DNA of 64,000 nucleotides from Shewanella glacialimarina (GTDB lineage Bacteria; Pseudomonadota; Gammaproteobacteria; Enterobacterales; Shewanellaceae). Of this stretch, positions 54,980-64,000 are shown piece after piece. Location: assembly GCF_020511155.1 (NCBI RefSeq), contig NZ_CP041216.1:2356001-2420000 (forward strand). Direction: 5' to 3'. The position numbers were made by a program, and so were the translations under genes. The notes beneath the pieces are model-generated. The model was not told the origin of the DNA, did not search any database, and saw only the letters and a program-made list of their open reading frames with translations. How positions within the stretch are numbered: the stretch's first letter is position 1; each line of letters begins with the position of its first letter.

Positions 54980-57427
54980 GTGACCACCCTATTTTTGATC
55001 ATCGCGATGATCTGTGTGCTCGGCACAATGTCTTACCTAAGGGTATCGCTTGTCACCACCACGATAGCAGCAGCTGTTGTTTTAGGTGTTGGTAGCGCAA
55101 TGGACATCGTTGGTACTATTACATGGGCTGTATTCCTTGTAATTGCATTACCTTTTAACATCAAATCATTTAGACAAAATTTTATCAGCCGTCCGCTGCT
55201 TAAAGTGTACCGTGGTATCATGCCTGAAATGTCTTCTACTGAAAAAGAAGCAATTGAAGCAGGTACGACCTGGTGGGAAGCGGATTTGTTCGCTGGTAAT
55301 CCTAACTGGAGTAAACTACACAACTACCCACAATCTCGCCTTACCGCTGACGAACAAGCCTTCTTAGACGGCCCTGTTGAAGAAGTGTGTAAAATGGTTA
55401 ATCACCACATGGTATCGCATGAACTGGGTGATTTACCTCAAGATGTGTGGCAATACCTAAAAGATCATGGTTTCTTTGCGATGATAATCAAAAAGAAATA
55501 TGGCGGTTTAGAATATTCTGCTTATGCTCAATCACAGGTTTTACAAAAGCTTGCTGGTGTTAGCAGTGAACTTGCATCAACTGTCGGTGTACCAAACTCT
55601 TTAGGCCCTGGTGAATTGTTACAGCACTATGGCACTGCTGCGCAGCAAGATCATTACCTACCTCGCTTAGCCAAAGGATTAGAAGTCCCTTGTTTCGCAT
55701 TAACCAGCCCAGAAGCTGGCAGTGATGCAGGCTCAATTCCAGATTTTGGTATTGTCTGTAAAGGCGAATTTGAAGGTGAAGAAGTATTAGGTATGAAGCT
55801 AACATGGAACAAGCGTTATATTACGCTTGCACCTGTCGCGACCGTACTTGGTTTAGCTTTTAAGCTACGCGACCCTGATGGATTACTAGGCGACAAAGAA
55901 GAGCTAGGTATTACCTGTGCTTTAATCCCAACTAATATCCCAGGTGTAGAAACTGGTCGCCGCCACTTCCCACTTAACTGTATGTTCCAAAACGGTCCTA
56001 CCCGTGGTGAAGAAGTGTTTGTACCATTAAGCTTTATTATTGGTGGACCAGAAATGGCTGGCCAAGGCTGGCGTATGCTGGTTGAGTGTTTATCGGTTGG
56101 CCGTGGTATTACCCTGCCATCTAACTCTGCTGGTGGTGTAAAAACGGCTGCAATAGCTACTGGTGCCTACGCACGCATTCGTCGTCAGTTCAAACTACCG
56201 ATTGGTAAGTTAGAAGGGATTGAAGAACCAATGGCACGTATAGGCGGTAATGCATACTTAATGGATGCAGTCACTAGCTTAACAACCACTGCAATTGATT
56301 TAGGTGAAAAACCATCTGTTATATCAGCGATTGTTAAATTTCACTTAACCGACAGAATGCAGAAATGTATTATCGATGCCATGGATATTCACGGCGGTAA
56401 AGGTGTATGTTTAGGTCCAAACAACTACCTAGGCCGTGGCTACCAAGCCGCTCCTATCGCTATTACTGTTGAAGGCGCAAATATTTTAACTCGTACTATG
56501 ATCATTTATGGTCAAGGTGCAATTCGCTGCCATCCTTATGTATTAACAGAAATGGAATCGGCGTTTGATACTGATGCAGCCCGTGGGTTAGCCACCTTTG
56601 ATGATGCGATATTTGGTCATATTGGTTTTGCTACCTCTAACTTTATTCGCAGTTTCTGGATGGGATTAACGGGTGCTCGTTTCTCTAACGCACCTTACTC
56701 AGATAAGACTAAACGTTACTACCAACAGATGAACCGTTTCAGTGCTAACTTAGCGTTACTGTCTGATTTAGCAATGGCTACCTTAGGTGGTAATCTTAAG
56801 CGTAAAGAGCGTATTTCAGCTCGTCTAGGTGACTTATTAAGCCAGCTATATCTTGTGTCAGCAACATTGAAACGTTATCAAGATGAAGGCCGTTTAACGG
56901 AAGATTTACCTTTAGTTCAGTGGGCTGTTGAAGATTCATTGTATAAATTACAAGATTCTTTAGATGACCTACTTAACAACTTCCCTATGGGATTAGGTCA
57001 TGTATTACGTTGGGTTATTTTCCCATTCGGTCGTCCAGTTAAGCGTCCTACAGATGTAATGGATCATAAAGTCGCTAAGATAATGCAAACACCATGTGCA
57101 AGCCGTGACCGTTTAGGTAAAGGTCAGTTCTTTACTAACTGCGAGAACAATCCCGTAGGTATTCAAGAACAAACCTTTATCGATATTCTAGCTTGTGAGC
57201 CTTTATACGACAAAGTGTGTAAAGCCGCTGGCAAACGACTCCCTTTCATGTGGCTTGATAAGATTGCTGCTGAAGGTAAAGCACTGGGTGTTCTAAGTGA
57301 AGCTGAAATTGCATTATTAGAACGTGCAGAGATTGGTCGCTTGAAATCTATCAACGTTGATGATTTTGACACCGAAGAGCTACGTGCCAATATCAAGTTA
57401 CCAGCTAAGCAAGAAAAAGCTGCTTAA
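54980..57427 (+). CDS. fadE: FadE-type acyl-CoA dehydrogenase (second copy)
   Basis: This 815-aa protein has the full E. coli FadE length (about 814). Two N-terminal hydrophobic segments (about 2-20 and 26-58) precede [19 protein letters not shown]. The acyl-CoA dehydrogenase part has the same landmarks as the first copy ([74 protein letters not shown]). It presumably oxidises acyl-CoA at the inner membrane, perhaps with a different chain-length range. The start is a GTG with GGAGAGAG upstream. A terminator separates it from the thioesterase remnant. Confidence 0.95.
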   Translation: MTTLFLIIAMICVLGTMSYLRVSLVTTTIAAAVVLGVGSAMDIVGTITWAVFLVIALPFNIKSFRQNFISRPLLKVYRGIMPEMSSTEKEAIEAGTTWWEADLFAGNPNWSKLHNYPQSRLTADEQAFLDGPVEEVCKMVNHHMVSHELGDLPQDVWQYLKDHGFFAMIIKKKYGGLEYSAYAQSQVLQKLAGVSSELASTVGVPNSLGPGELLQHYGTAAQQDHYLPRLAKGLEVPCFALTSPEAGSDAGSIPDFGIVCKGEFEGEEVLGMKLTWNKRYITLAPVATVLGLAFKLRDPDGLLGDKEELGITCALIPTNIPGVETGRRHFPLNCMFQNGPTRGEEVFVPLSFIIGGPEMAGQGWRMLVECLSVGRGITLPSNSAGGVKTAAIATGAYARIRRQFKLPIGKLEGIEEPMARIGGNAYLMDAVTSLTTTAIDLGEKPSVISAIVKFHLTDRMQKCIIDAMDIHGGKGVCLGPNNYLGRGYQAAPIAITVEGANILTRTMIIYGQGAIRCHPYVLTEMESAFDTDAARGLATFDDAIFGHIGFATSNFIRSFWMGLTGARFSNAPYSDKTKRYYQQMNRFSANLALLSDLAMATLGGNLKRKERISARLGDLLSQLYLVSATLKRYQDEGRLTEDLPLVQWAVEDSLYKLQDSLDDLLNNFPMGLGHVLRWVIFPFGRPVKRPTDVMDHKVAKIMQTPCASRDRLGKGQFFTNCENNPVGIQEQTFIDILACEPLYDKVCKAAGKRLPFMWLDKIAAEGKALGVLSEAEIALLERAEIGRLKSINVDDFDTEELRANIKLPAKQEKAA

Positions 57428-57454
57428 CAGATAAATTAGTAAAAGTAATATTAA

Positions 57455-57483
57455 GGGTAAAGCCATGCTTTACCCTTTTTTAT
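57455..57483 (+). terminator. Terminator of second fadE
   Basis: Stem GGGTAAAGC / GCTTTACCC with a CAT loop and a T7 run, 27 bases after the stop. Confidence 0.88.
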
Positions 57484-57496
57484 TGAGGAAATTTTA

Positions 57497-57915
57497 ATGA
57501 ATATACTTCAAATGACAGGCCTGCAAATTATGCAAGCTATGTTAGCAGGTGAAATCCCTGCCCCTTCAATCACACAAACGATGCCGATGAAGGCTGTCTC
57601 AGTTAGCGAAGGAGAAATTACCTTTGAAGCAGCCGCATAAACCCTATGGGTGGAGTGCATGGTGGCTTTGCAGCTACAGTACTTGATTCAGCCACTGCCT
57701 GTGCAGTTCATTCTGCATTACCAGCTGGTGCTAGCTACGCCACTATCGACTTGAATGTAAAAATGGTTAGGCCTGTACCGAAAAACCAACCGGTATTTGC
57801 GGTAGGCAAGCTAGTTAACTTAAGCACCAGTTTAGCAATATCCGAAGCAAGGCTAACCGACAAACAGGGTCGATTACTTGCAACTGCAACCGCAAGTTGT
57901 ATGGTAAGCCGCTAG
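57497..57915 (+). pseudogene. Frameshifted PaaI-type hotdog thioesterase
   Basis: An ATG at 57497 with GAGGAA upstream opens a 47-codon frame (MTGLQIMQAMLAGEIPAPSI) that stops at 57638 (TAA). The rest of a PaaI family acyl-CoA thioesterase continues in another frame from about 57640 (NPMGGVHGGFAATVLDSATA, then VDLNVKMVRP-type strands) to a TAG at 57913. The HGG motif and catalytic region lie in the second piece. Compared with the family, a few residues between FEA and NPMGG are missing, as expected from a small deletion that also shifted the frame. It may be a real inactivation or a sequencing error. Its place after fadE fits acyl-CoA metabolism. Confidence 0.82.
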
Positions 57916-57925
57916 GGCTATAGAT

Positions 57926-57961
57926 AAAAAAAGAGCCCGTCAAATGACGGGCTCTTTTTTA
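57926..57961. terminator. Bidirectional terminator
   Basis: A long perfect stem (AAAAAGAGCCCGTCA / TGACGGGCTCTTTTT) with an AA loop, between the thioesterase remnant and the RND operon and suited to both. Confidence 0.92.
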
Positions 57962-58013
57962 TCTTAATCAGGTCAATAGTGGGTTAACAACCCTGCATTA
58001 CCCGGTTATCTGT

Positions 58014-61000
58014 TTACTCACGTAACTCTTGTTCTAATTGTTTGGCAACCGTATCTGGAGAGTGACTGTTTTTAGCAAACAAATTATAAGCCACAGGTAC
58101 AACAACCAAGGTAAAAAATGTTGCCAAAGTAATACCAGATAAGACCACAACACCAATTACATAGCGGGTTTCAGAACCAGCACCAACCGCCATCACTAAA
58201 GGTAATGCTCCAGCAGCGGTTGTAATACCTGTCATCAAAATAGGCCTCAAACGTTGGGTAGAAGCTTGTAATATTGCTTCGTTAAATGCCACTCCTCTAT
58301 CTCGCAACTGATTAGCAAACTCAACAATGAGTATGCCGTTTTTAGCAGCTAAACCTACCAGCATGATAATACCAATTTGACTATAAATATTGATACTCTG
58401 TCCGGTAAACCATAATCCCAGCAAAGCACCTAAGGTGGCTAATGGCACAGTTAACATGATAATCATTGGATGAATAAAGCTTTCAAACTGAGCCGCTAAC
58501 ACTAAGAATACAATTCCTAAAGCTAGCAAGAAGACAAAATTCATCGAACTGCCTGACTCTTGATAATCTAATGAAGGCCCTTTGTAACTGACCACCGCCT
58601 CAGCAGGTAAATAAGTTGAGGTCAAATCATTTAGATAAGCAAGCGCTTCTCCCAGACTGTAATCTTCGGCTAGGTTAGCCTCAAGAGTAATTGACCTCAT
58701 ACGATTATAACGATTAAGTGAGCTAGCATCAGCAAACTCCTCAATAGTGACCAGGTTAGATAGTGGAATTAATTCATTAGTGCGCGCAGAGCGCACATAA
58801 AGGTTTTCCATATCACTGGCTGTGCTTTGACTTTCTCGATTGCCTTCAATGATGACATCATACTCTTCACCATCACGCATGAAGGTGGTCACCAGCTTTG
58901 AACCTAACATGGCTTCAAGTGTGCGGCCAATATGCGAAACAGATACCCCTAAATCGGCAGCTCTAAGCCGATCAATGATCACCCGTAACTGAGGTTTTGT
59001 TTCTTGATAGTCATGATCTAAACCAATTAATTTTGGATTATCTTTTGCTTTTTCAAGAATAATATCCCGCCATTCTGCTAACTCTTCATAGCTAGGGCCG
59101 CCCAGTACAAATTGAACCGGTTTACCGACTCCGCGACCAAATGCCTGGCGCATAATAGGGAACGCGCGAATACCCGCTAAATCTGATAATCGATTGCGGA
59201 TATCACCAATAATAGCATTAGCACTTCTACGTTGTCCCCAATCCTCAAGTACGATAATCGCCATGCCATTAGAAAAATCAGTTGCGGTGCCAAACCCCCG
59301 CGGTGCACGGATAAGCAAACGCTTAATATCACCACTTTCGACTAATGGCATTAAACGCCCTTCAACTTCATCCATATATTCTTCAATATATTCGAAGCTA
59401 GCGCCTTGAGGCCCATTAACCATTAAGAACATAGAACCACGATCTTCTTGTGGGGCAAATTCCTGAGGCACCTTTTGTAATAAATAACCACTAATAACAA
59501 AAGAAATAATCACTAAAGAACTAACGAGCAATGGCTTTTTAAATGCCTTAGCAAGGGTAGATTTATACATTGATGATAAGCGATCCATCAATTTATCAAT
59601 CTGACGTACTAGCCATGAGCCTTCGCTAGAAGGTTTAAGCAGCTTAGAACACATCATTGGGCTAAGGGTTAATGCAACAATACTTGAGAAAATAACCGCG
59701 GCGCTCATTGTTACCGCAAACTCTTTAAATAACTTACCTAAGTCCCCTTCAAGGAAAGTAATTGGCATAAATACCGCAACCAATACAAGGGTGGTCGCTA
59801 CAACAGCAAAAGCCACTTCTCGGCTGCCTAAATATGCCGCTTTTAGAGGCGAATCACCTTCTTCAATTCTTCGGTGAATATTTTCTAACATCACAATGGC
59901 GTCATCAACCACCATACCAATAGCTAGAATCATCGCTAGTAAAGTCAATAAGTTAATCGTGTAATCAAGTGCATATAACACTGTGAATGTCGCGAGTAAT
60001 GATACCGGAACGGTTATAGCAGGGATCAGCATCGCTCTGACACTACCCAAAAACAAATAAATCACAATGATGACTAATATCATCGCAATAAATAATGTTT
60101 GGTAGACCTCATCAATTGAGCGTTCAATAAAGACAGAGCTGTCATAAGAACGCTTAATTTCCATACCAGCTGGTAGAGTAGGATTAAGTTGATCAACCAG
60201 TGCATTTGCAGCTCGAGCTACTTCTAGGGTATTTGCCGTTGATTGTTTACTGACGCCTAAACCAATCATAGCCTCTGTGTTACCACGGAACACAATCCGC
60301 TCTTCTTCACTGCCTATTTCAACACGGGCAACATCACCTAACTTGACTAAATAACCGTCGTCACCTTGGGTAAGTACTAAATTAGCAAAGTCTTCTGGGG
60401 TGCGATAAGCACGCTCTAATCGTACCGTGAAGTTGCGATCTTCAGATTCAATCGATCCTGCTGGAAACTCAACGTTTTCTGCTCTTAATGCATTTTCTAT
60501 ATCAGTCACGGTCAACTTTCGTGCAGCCAAAGCTTGGCGGTCTATCCATATGCGCATTGCATAAACTTTTCCGCCACCCAAGCGTAACGTTGACACACCA
60601 TCAATCACTGAAAACCGATCAACCAAATACCGATTGGCATAATCAGTTAGTTGCAATATGTCCATTTGATCTGAGACCAAATTAAGCCACATTATCACTT
60701 CATCGCTGCCATTGGCTTTATAAATGGATGGTGCGTCGGCTTCTTCAGGTAATTGATCTAATAGACCTGATATCCTATCTCTCACATCATTAGTTGCTGC
60801 TTCGATATCTCGATCAATATCAAACTCGATTGTCACACTCGAGCGGCCATCAGAACTGGATGAATTGATGTGGCGAATGCCTTCTACACCACTTATTCTA
60901 TCCTCTATCAACTGAGTTATGCGGCTTTCAACGACTGAACTACTGGCACCGCGATAGCTGGTTTCAACAGATACAATAGGGGGATCGATATTAGGATATT

Positions 61001-61106
61001 CGCGCAAAGGTAATTTATCAAATGACACTAAGCCCAAAACAATCAATAAAATACTGATTACGGAGGCAAAAACAGGACGTTTGACCGATAAATCCGTTAA
61101 GATCAT
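58014..61106 (-). CDS. RND multidrug efflux permease, AcrB/HAE1-like
   Basis: A 1030-aa inner-membrane pump of the hydrophobe/amphiphile exporter group. It has the standard start MILTDLSVKRPVFASVISIL, the TM4 pair in GMVVDDAIVMLENIHRR and the TM10 motif GLAAKNGILIVEFANQLRD with its Lys, all as in proton-driven multidrug pumps. Its start overlaps the adaptor stop by four bases (ATGA). Substrate and outer-membrane partner are unknown; no TolC gene is adjacent. It differs clearly from the first RND pump in the window. Confidence 0.94.
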   Translation of the reverse strand: MILTDLSVKRPVFASVISILLIVLGLVSFDKLPLREYPNIDPPIVSVETSYRGASSSVVESRITQLIEDRISGVEGIRHINSSSSDGRSSVTIEFDIDRDIEAATNDVRDRISGLLDQLPEEADAPSIYKANGSDEVIMWLNLVSDQMDILQLTDYANRYLVDRFSVIDGVSTLRLGGGKVYAMRIWIDRQALAARKLTVTDIENALRAENVEFPAGSIESEDRNFTVRLERAYRTPEDFANLVLTQGDDGYLVKLGDVARVEIGSEEERIVFRGNTEAMIGLGVSKQSTANTLEVARAANALVDQLNPTLPAGMEIKRSYDSSVFIERSIDEVYQTLFIAMILVIIVIYLFLGSVRAMLIPAITVPVSLLATFTVLYALDYTINLLTLLAMILAIGMVVDDAIVMLENIHRRIEEGDSPLKAAYLGSREVAFAVVATTLVLVAVFMPITFLEGDLGKLFKEFAVTMSAAVIFSSIVALTLSPMMCSKLLKPSSEGSWLVRQIDKLMDRLSSMYKSTLAKAFKKPLLVSSLVIISFVISGYLLQKVPQEFAPQEDRGSMFLMVNGPQGASFEYIEEYMDEVEGRLMPLVESGDIKRLLIRAPRGFGTATDFSNGMAIIVLEDWGQRRSANAIIGDIRNRLSDLAGIRAFPIMRQAFGRGVGKPVQFVLGGPSYEELAEWRDIILEKAKDNPKLIGLDHDYQETKPQLRVIIDRLRAADLGVSVSHIGRTLEAMLGSKLVTTFMRDGEEYDVIIEGNRESQSTASDMENLYVRSARTNELIPLSNLVTIEEFADASSLNRYNRMRSITLEANLAEDYSLGEALAYLNDLTSTYLPAEAVVSYKGPSLDYQESGSSMNFVFLLALGIVFLVLAAQFESFIHPMIIMLTVPLATLGALLGLWFTGQSINIYSQIGIIMLVGLAAKNGILIVEFANQLRDRGVAFNEAILQASTQRLRPILMTGITTAAGALPLVMAVGAGSETRYVIGVVVLSGITLATFFTLVVVPVAYNLFAKNSHSPDTVAKQLEQELRE

Positions 61107-62185
61107 GCTGCCGTCTCCGTCGAGTTAACATTGACGAAGTTAAAGTTTTCAGCTTCCTGCAACGTAACTTTATCACCTGGACGTACTTTTAAAATGCCCC
61201 GAATAATAACATGTTGGTTTTCTGCTAGCCCTTCAGTAATTTCAACCCACCCCCGCATCCTAACGCCTAATTTCACCTGAATTTGAATCACTTCATCTTG
61301 CTCATTGGTGCTATAGACATAATGCTTGTCTTGGATAGGGATAATTGCTGACTCAGGAAGTAACAGTCCTTGTCGGCTTTGTTTAATTAGTTTCACCTTC
61401 ATTAACATCCCCGGCAGTAGAGCATAATCATCATTGGATAATACAGCCCTGACCACAACTGCACGAGTATCTGGGTTAACTCGGCTATCAATAGATGTCA
61501 CTGTCCCTAAAAAGATACGATCTGGGAAAGCAACCGCTTGCGCTTCGACTTGCTTTCCTGGCTTTAATTCTTGAATAAATCGCTCTGGAATAGAAAAATC
61601 GAGTTTAATTTTGCTGACATCATCCAGTGTTGTAATTTGCTCGCCGGTTGACACTAAACTACCAAGGCTAACCTGACGTAATCCTAAGCGGCCAGAAAAT
61701 GGAGCGGTAATTTTTCTATCAATTAATGAAGATGTCGCCAGCTCAATATCTGCTCGAGATAAATCAATTAAACTTTGTAGCCTATCACGCTCAAGCTCTG
61801 CAATAGTTTTACTAGTGACCAAAGTACTTATCCGGTCAAACTCTCTAAGGTGCTCAGTTAGCTTGACCTTAGCTACATTAACTTTAGCTTGTTGCTCAGC
61901 ATCTTGAAGCTGGATCAACAAGTCGTTTTTCTTGACTAAGTCTCCATCTTCAAAATTAACACTTGTGACCACTTCAGTAATTTTTGAGGTCACAATAATC
62001 GACTCAAATGCCTTACCAGTTCCTATTGCCTCCACTTCATCGCGAATCGGCATCATTTTAGTAGTAGCAAATACCACATTAGGAATAGGTTTTTCGTGCT
62101 GAACTTTATTTTGTTTAGGCTGCATGGCTTGATAGCCATAAGCTGCAATGCCAACAACTGCGATTATTAATATTATTTTTTTCAT
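61103..62185 (-). CDS. RND efflux periplasmic adaptor subunit
   Basis: A 360-aa membrane fusion protein with an N-terminal anchor (residues 3-16, IILIIAVVGIAAYG). Lipoyl half-motifs (VTSVNFEDGDLVKKNDLLIQLQD and ITAPFSGRLGLRQVSLGSLVSTGEQ) flank a coiled-coil hairpin, and a beta-barrel domain follows. It starts with an ATG after a weak ribosome-binding site and is the first gene of a two-gene operon with the AcrB-like pump, whose start lies inside its stop. Confidence 0.9.
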   Translation of the reverse strand: MKKIILIIAVVGIAAYGYQAMQPKQNKVQHEKPIPNVVFATTKMMPIRDEVEAIGTGKAFESIIVTSKITEVVTSVNFEDGDLVKKNDLLIQLQDAEQQAKVNVAKVKLTEHLREFDRISTLVTSKTIAELERDRLQSLIDLSRADIELATSSLIDRKITAPFSGRLGLRQVSLGSLVSTGEQITTLDDVSKIKLDFSIPERFIQELKPGKQVEAQAVAFPDRIFLGTVTSIDSRVNPDTRAVVVRAVLSNDDYALLPGMLMKVKLIKQSRQGLLLPESAIIPIQDKHYVYSTNEQDEVIQIQVKLGVRMRGWVEITEGLAENQHVIIRGILKVRPGDKVTLQEAENFNFVNVNSTETAA

Positions 62186-62549
62186 CAGTTAACCATTCTT
62201 TATCGGGATATTGTAATCATGCAATGACCTAACACTGGATAATGTTTTTTATACTGTGTCAGATAAGTGTTTAGTGAAGTAATAGTGCAAACTAGTAAAA
62301 ATAGATCACTCATCATTGCAATTATTTAATTAATTTTTCAGATATAAGTTTTTACACAAACTCAATGAGGTAAATTACTTGATGTTGATTCTACTCAGTC
62401 AGTTATTAGCTGCAAGGCGTTTTACCTTTCCTTACAAATTAGACACATTTAGTAAATTAGTTATCTGACTAACTTAAAAAGTTTGATCCAAAAAAAAGAG
62501 ATGCCAGTGGGCATCTCTTTTTCAAATAAAAGTAACTAAATAATAGTCA
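62186..62549. other. Intergenic region between RND operon and bamC
   Basis: 364 AT-rich bases that should contain the promoter of the RND operon and, near 62493, the bamC terminator. I see no open frame with a ribosome-binding site and no recognisable operator. Confidence 0.5.
62493..62522 (-). terminator. Terminator of dapA-bamC
   Basis: Stem AAAAAGAGATGCC / GGCATCTCTTTTT with an AGTG loop; the A run reads as T on the minus strand, 28 bases after bamC. Confidence 0.9.
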
Positions 62550-63650
62550 TTAAAGCACTTTTCGCTCTTCTTTCATCGCTTGATAGAGACGTTTATAAAC
62601 TTCTGCAATTGCTTCATTTTTAAGCGGTTCATCAGTTATATCATGAAACAAGATTTTAGTTTCATCTTTGTTATCTGTAGTACGCAGCAACAGTCGATAA
62701 CTACCTTTCTCAAGTGTTAATTTCTCCTCGCCCCACAGTGAGCTCCAGAAACCACCACTTTCTTCTAAGTTAAGATAAAATAGACCTTTACTGGTATCCA
62801 TATCGATAACATCTAAGCCTAATTCAGGTAATACGATACGTAGGCGATCCCATGTTTTGCTAAAGCTAGCTTTTGCAAGCCAGTATGATTCAGCTTCAGC
62901 ACCTGGTTCAACAAGATCAATATCTATCCCTAAGCTTTGCTCAATACGTGCGGCTTGAAGTGCACGCTCACGCTCAACACCCATATACGACACTGTGTTA
63001 TTAAGCATATCAATGGTATAACGACGTTTATCATCACCCGTTAAGAATATATCTTGCAAGTCTTCATCGTAATACTCTTCATGCTCGACTAGGCTAATAG
63101 CAACATCACCCGTTCTACCATGTGGCTTAACATTGATATCAAACTGATAACGTTGACGCAGTAAATACACTTTATCATTTCCGAACCAACTTGTTTCTAA
63201 TACGTCCTGGCTTTCTATCCAGTCTGTCTCAACAACACCAGTTTCAAAATTATCCGTACGTTTAGCTATGTTATTCTTAGCTAAATAGCTATTGATAACA
63301 TTAAATATTTCTTGCTTTAAGTCGGTTGAATTATCAACGGATTCAATAATGATTTTTATATTGTTGCTACTTTCTTCAACATGAGTACCCTCTGCCATTG
63401 CAATAATTTGCAATGGTGGACGAATATCTAATCGCTTGCCAACAATAGTAGTATCAACTTTGTTACTGACATTTGGAATATCGAACTCTTTGCTGTAGTT
63501 AGGTTGCTTCAATCCAGATGGAATCTTCAACAAAGCGGCCGATTGAGTTTGAGCATACTCTTCATTACCATTAGCCTGGCGACGATCTATAGGCGTACTA
63601 CAGGCTGCAAGCGTTGTTATCAGTAATAGAGGGGTGACTTTTTTAAACAT
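62550..63650 (-). CDS. bamC: Outer-membrane assembly lipoprotein BamC
   Basis: A 366-aa lipoprotein (signal and lipobox ITTLAAC, Cys17), a non-essential partner of the BamABDE complex that inserts beta-barrel proteins in the outer membrane. After the unstructured N-terminal segment (LLKIPSGLKQPNYSKEFDIP), two helix-grip domains follow, at about 100-215 and 245-360. E. coli BamC is 344 aa. It starts three bases after dapA, the classical dapA-bamC (nlpB) pair. Confidence 0.9.
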   Translation of the reverse strand: MFKKVTPLLLITTLAACSTPIDRRQANGNEEYAQTQSAALLKIPSGLKQPNYSKEFDIPNVSNKVDTTIVGKRLDIRPPLQIIAMAEGTHVEESSNNIKIIIESVDNSTDLKQEIFNVINSYLAKNNIAKRTDNFETGVVETDWIESQDVLETSWFGNDKVYLLRQRYQFDINVKPHGRTGDVAISLVEHEEYYDEDLQDIFLTGDDKRRYTIDMLNNTVSYMGVERERALQAARIEQSLGIDIDLVEPGAEAESYWLAKASFSKTWDRLRIVLPELGLDVIDMDTSKGLFYLNLEESGGFWSSLWGEEKLTLEKGSYRLLLRTTDNKDETKILFHDITDEPLKNEAIAEVYKRLYQAMKEERKVL

Positions 63651-63653
63651 GTA

Positions 63654-64000
63654 TTATTGCACCTTAATTTGCGCTTTTTTCATAGACTCTAGTAACAGAC
63701 CATGAAACTGCTCAGAAAGTTCAGTTAACGGCAAACGAATATGTCCGTGGGTAATAAGTCCCATACGATGAACAGCCCATTTAACTGGGATAGGGTTTGC
63801 TTCACAAAATAATGAACTGTATAAGCCACGAAGTGGTTCATCAATTTCAGCAGCCAGTTGTGCATTTCCCGCAAGAGCGGCATCACACATGGCCTTAAAC
63901 GCATGGGGTACTATGTTATTAGCTACCGAAATAACACCATTACCACCAGCAAGTAGAAACTCGCGAGCCGTCGCATCATCACCACTGTAAAGAATAAAGT
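63654..64000 (-). CDS. dapA: 4-hydroxy-tetrahydrodipicolinate synthase (C-terminal part)
   Basis: The gene runs off the right edge; only about the last 115 residues are inside the window. They read [22 protein letters not shown] and later [16 protein letters not shown], both characteristic of DapA, which condenses pyruvate with aspartate semialdehyde in lysine and peptidoglycan precursor synthesis. The frame stays open to the window end, so an internal Met at 63890 is not the start. The substrate and Schiff-base residues lie in the missing part. Confidence 0.93.
   Translation of the reverse strand, partial: FILYSGDDATAREFLLAGGNGVISVANNIVPHAFKAMCDAALAGNAQLAAEIDEPLRGLYSSLFCEANPIPVKWAVHRMGLITHGHIRLPLTELSEQFHGLLLESMKKAQIKVQ

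Overview
The window looks like a chromosomal segment of a Shewanella-type marine gammaproteobacterium. The reasons are moderate A+T content, the zwf-pgl-edd-eda / hexR / pykA cluster, a fadE-psrA pair, a VC2046/SO_2500-family gene, a rhombosortase and a dapA-bamC end. All of these, in much this order, match Shewanella chromosomes as I remember them; no database search was possible. I count 56 protein genes (one cut by the right edge, one frameshifted) and four tRNA genes. There is no rRNA, prophage, insertion sequence or CRISPR array.

Layout. 1-5.0 kb: minus-strand branched-chain 2-oxoacid dehydrogenase operon bkdA1-bkdA2-bkdB, then astE. 5.2-12.2 kb: msrA, trxB, a GNAT acetyltransferase and an RND efflux pair. 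12.5-19.0 kb: a Pat-type protein acetyltransferase translationally coupled to a McbG/Qnr-like pentapeptide-repeat protein, small conserved proteins, an M14 carboxypeptidase and an orphan CpxR-like response regulator under a likely Fur box. 19.2-30.0 kb: DUF885 lipoprotein, PspB-like protein, RhlE helicase, tRNA-Ser(GGA), MarC/YchE membrane protein, S9 peptidase, class I fumarase and pabB. 30.0-37.7 kb: the Entner-Doudoroff operon (zwf, pgl, edd, eda) divergent from hexR, followed by pykA; sites resembling HexR operators precede zwf, hexR and pykA. 37.9-40.9 kb: fadE with its likely repressor gene psrA. 41.3-46.5 kb: smrA, a SnoaL-like secreted protein, ychJ, a GAF-PAS-GGDEF-EAL protein, a YfcZ/YiiS-type protein and a VC2046 family protein. 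46.6-46.9 kb: three identical tRNA-Tyr genes. 47.1-54.7 kb: a cysteine-synthase-like enzyme, queE/queC, rhombosortase, a TonB-like single-pass protein, a hemolysin III family protein, an alkyltransferase-like protein, a DUF3108 protein and a class II glutamine amidotransferase. 55.0-57.9 kb: a second fadE and a frameshifted PaaI-type thioesterase. 58.0-64.0 kb: a second RND efflux pair, bamC and the 3' part of dapA.

How the genes work together. The unifying theme is central carbon and acyl-CoA metabolism: branched-chain amino-acid breakdown (bkd), sugar oxidation through the Entner-Doudoroff route (zwf to pykA), fatty-acid beta-oxidation (two FadE enzymes), a TCA enzyme (fumarase) and an acetyl-CoA-using lysine acetyltransferase. 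Operator-like palindromes suggest dedicated local regulators: HexR for sugars, PsrA for both fadE genes, an ACGT-type (LiuR-like) palindrome for bkd, and Fur for the orphan response regulator. Both tRNA loci have sigma70-type promoters followed by the same GC-rich octamer GCGGCCGC at the same spacing.

I did not find an obviously new multi-gene system. The items most worth a second look are the coupled Pat / pentapeptide-repeat pair, the degenerate Fur-associated response regulator, the shared tRNA promoter octamer, the frameshifted thioesterase, and several small or orphan membrane proteins.
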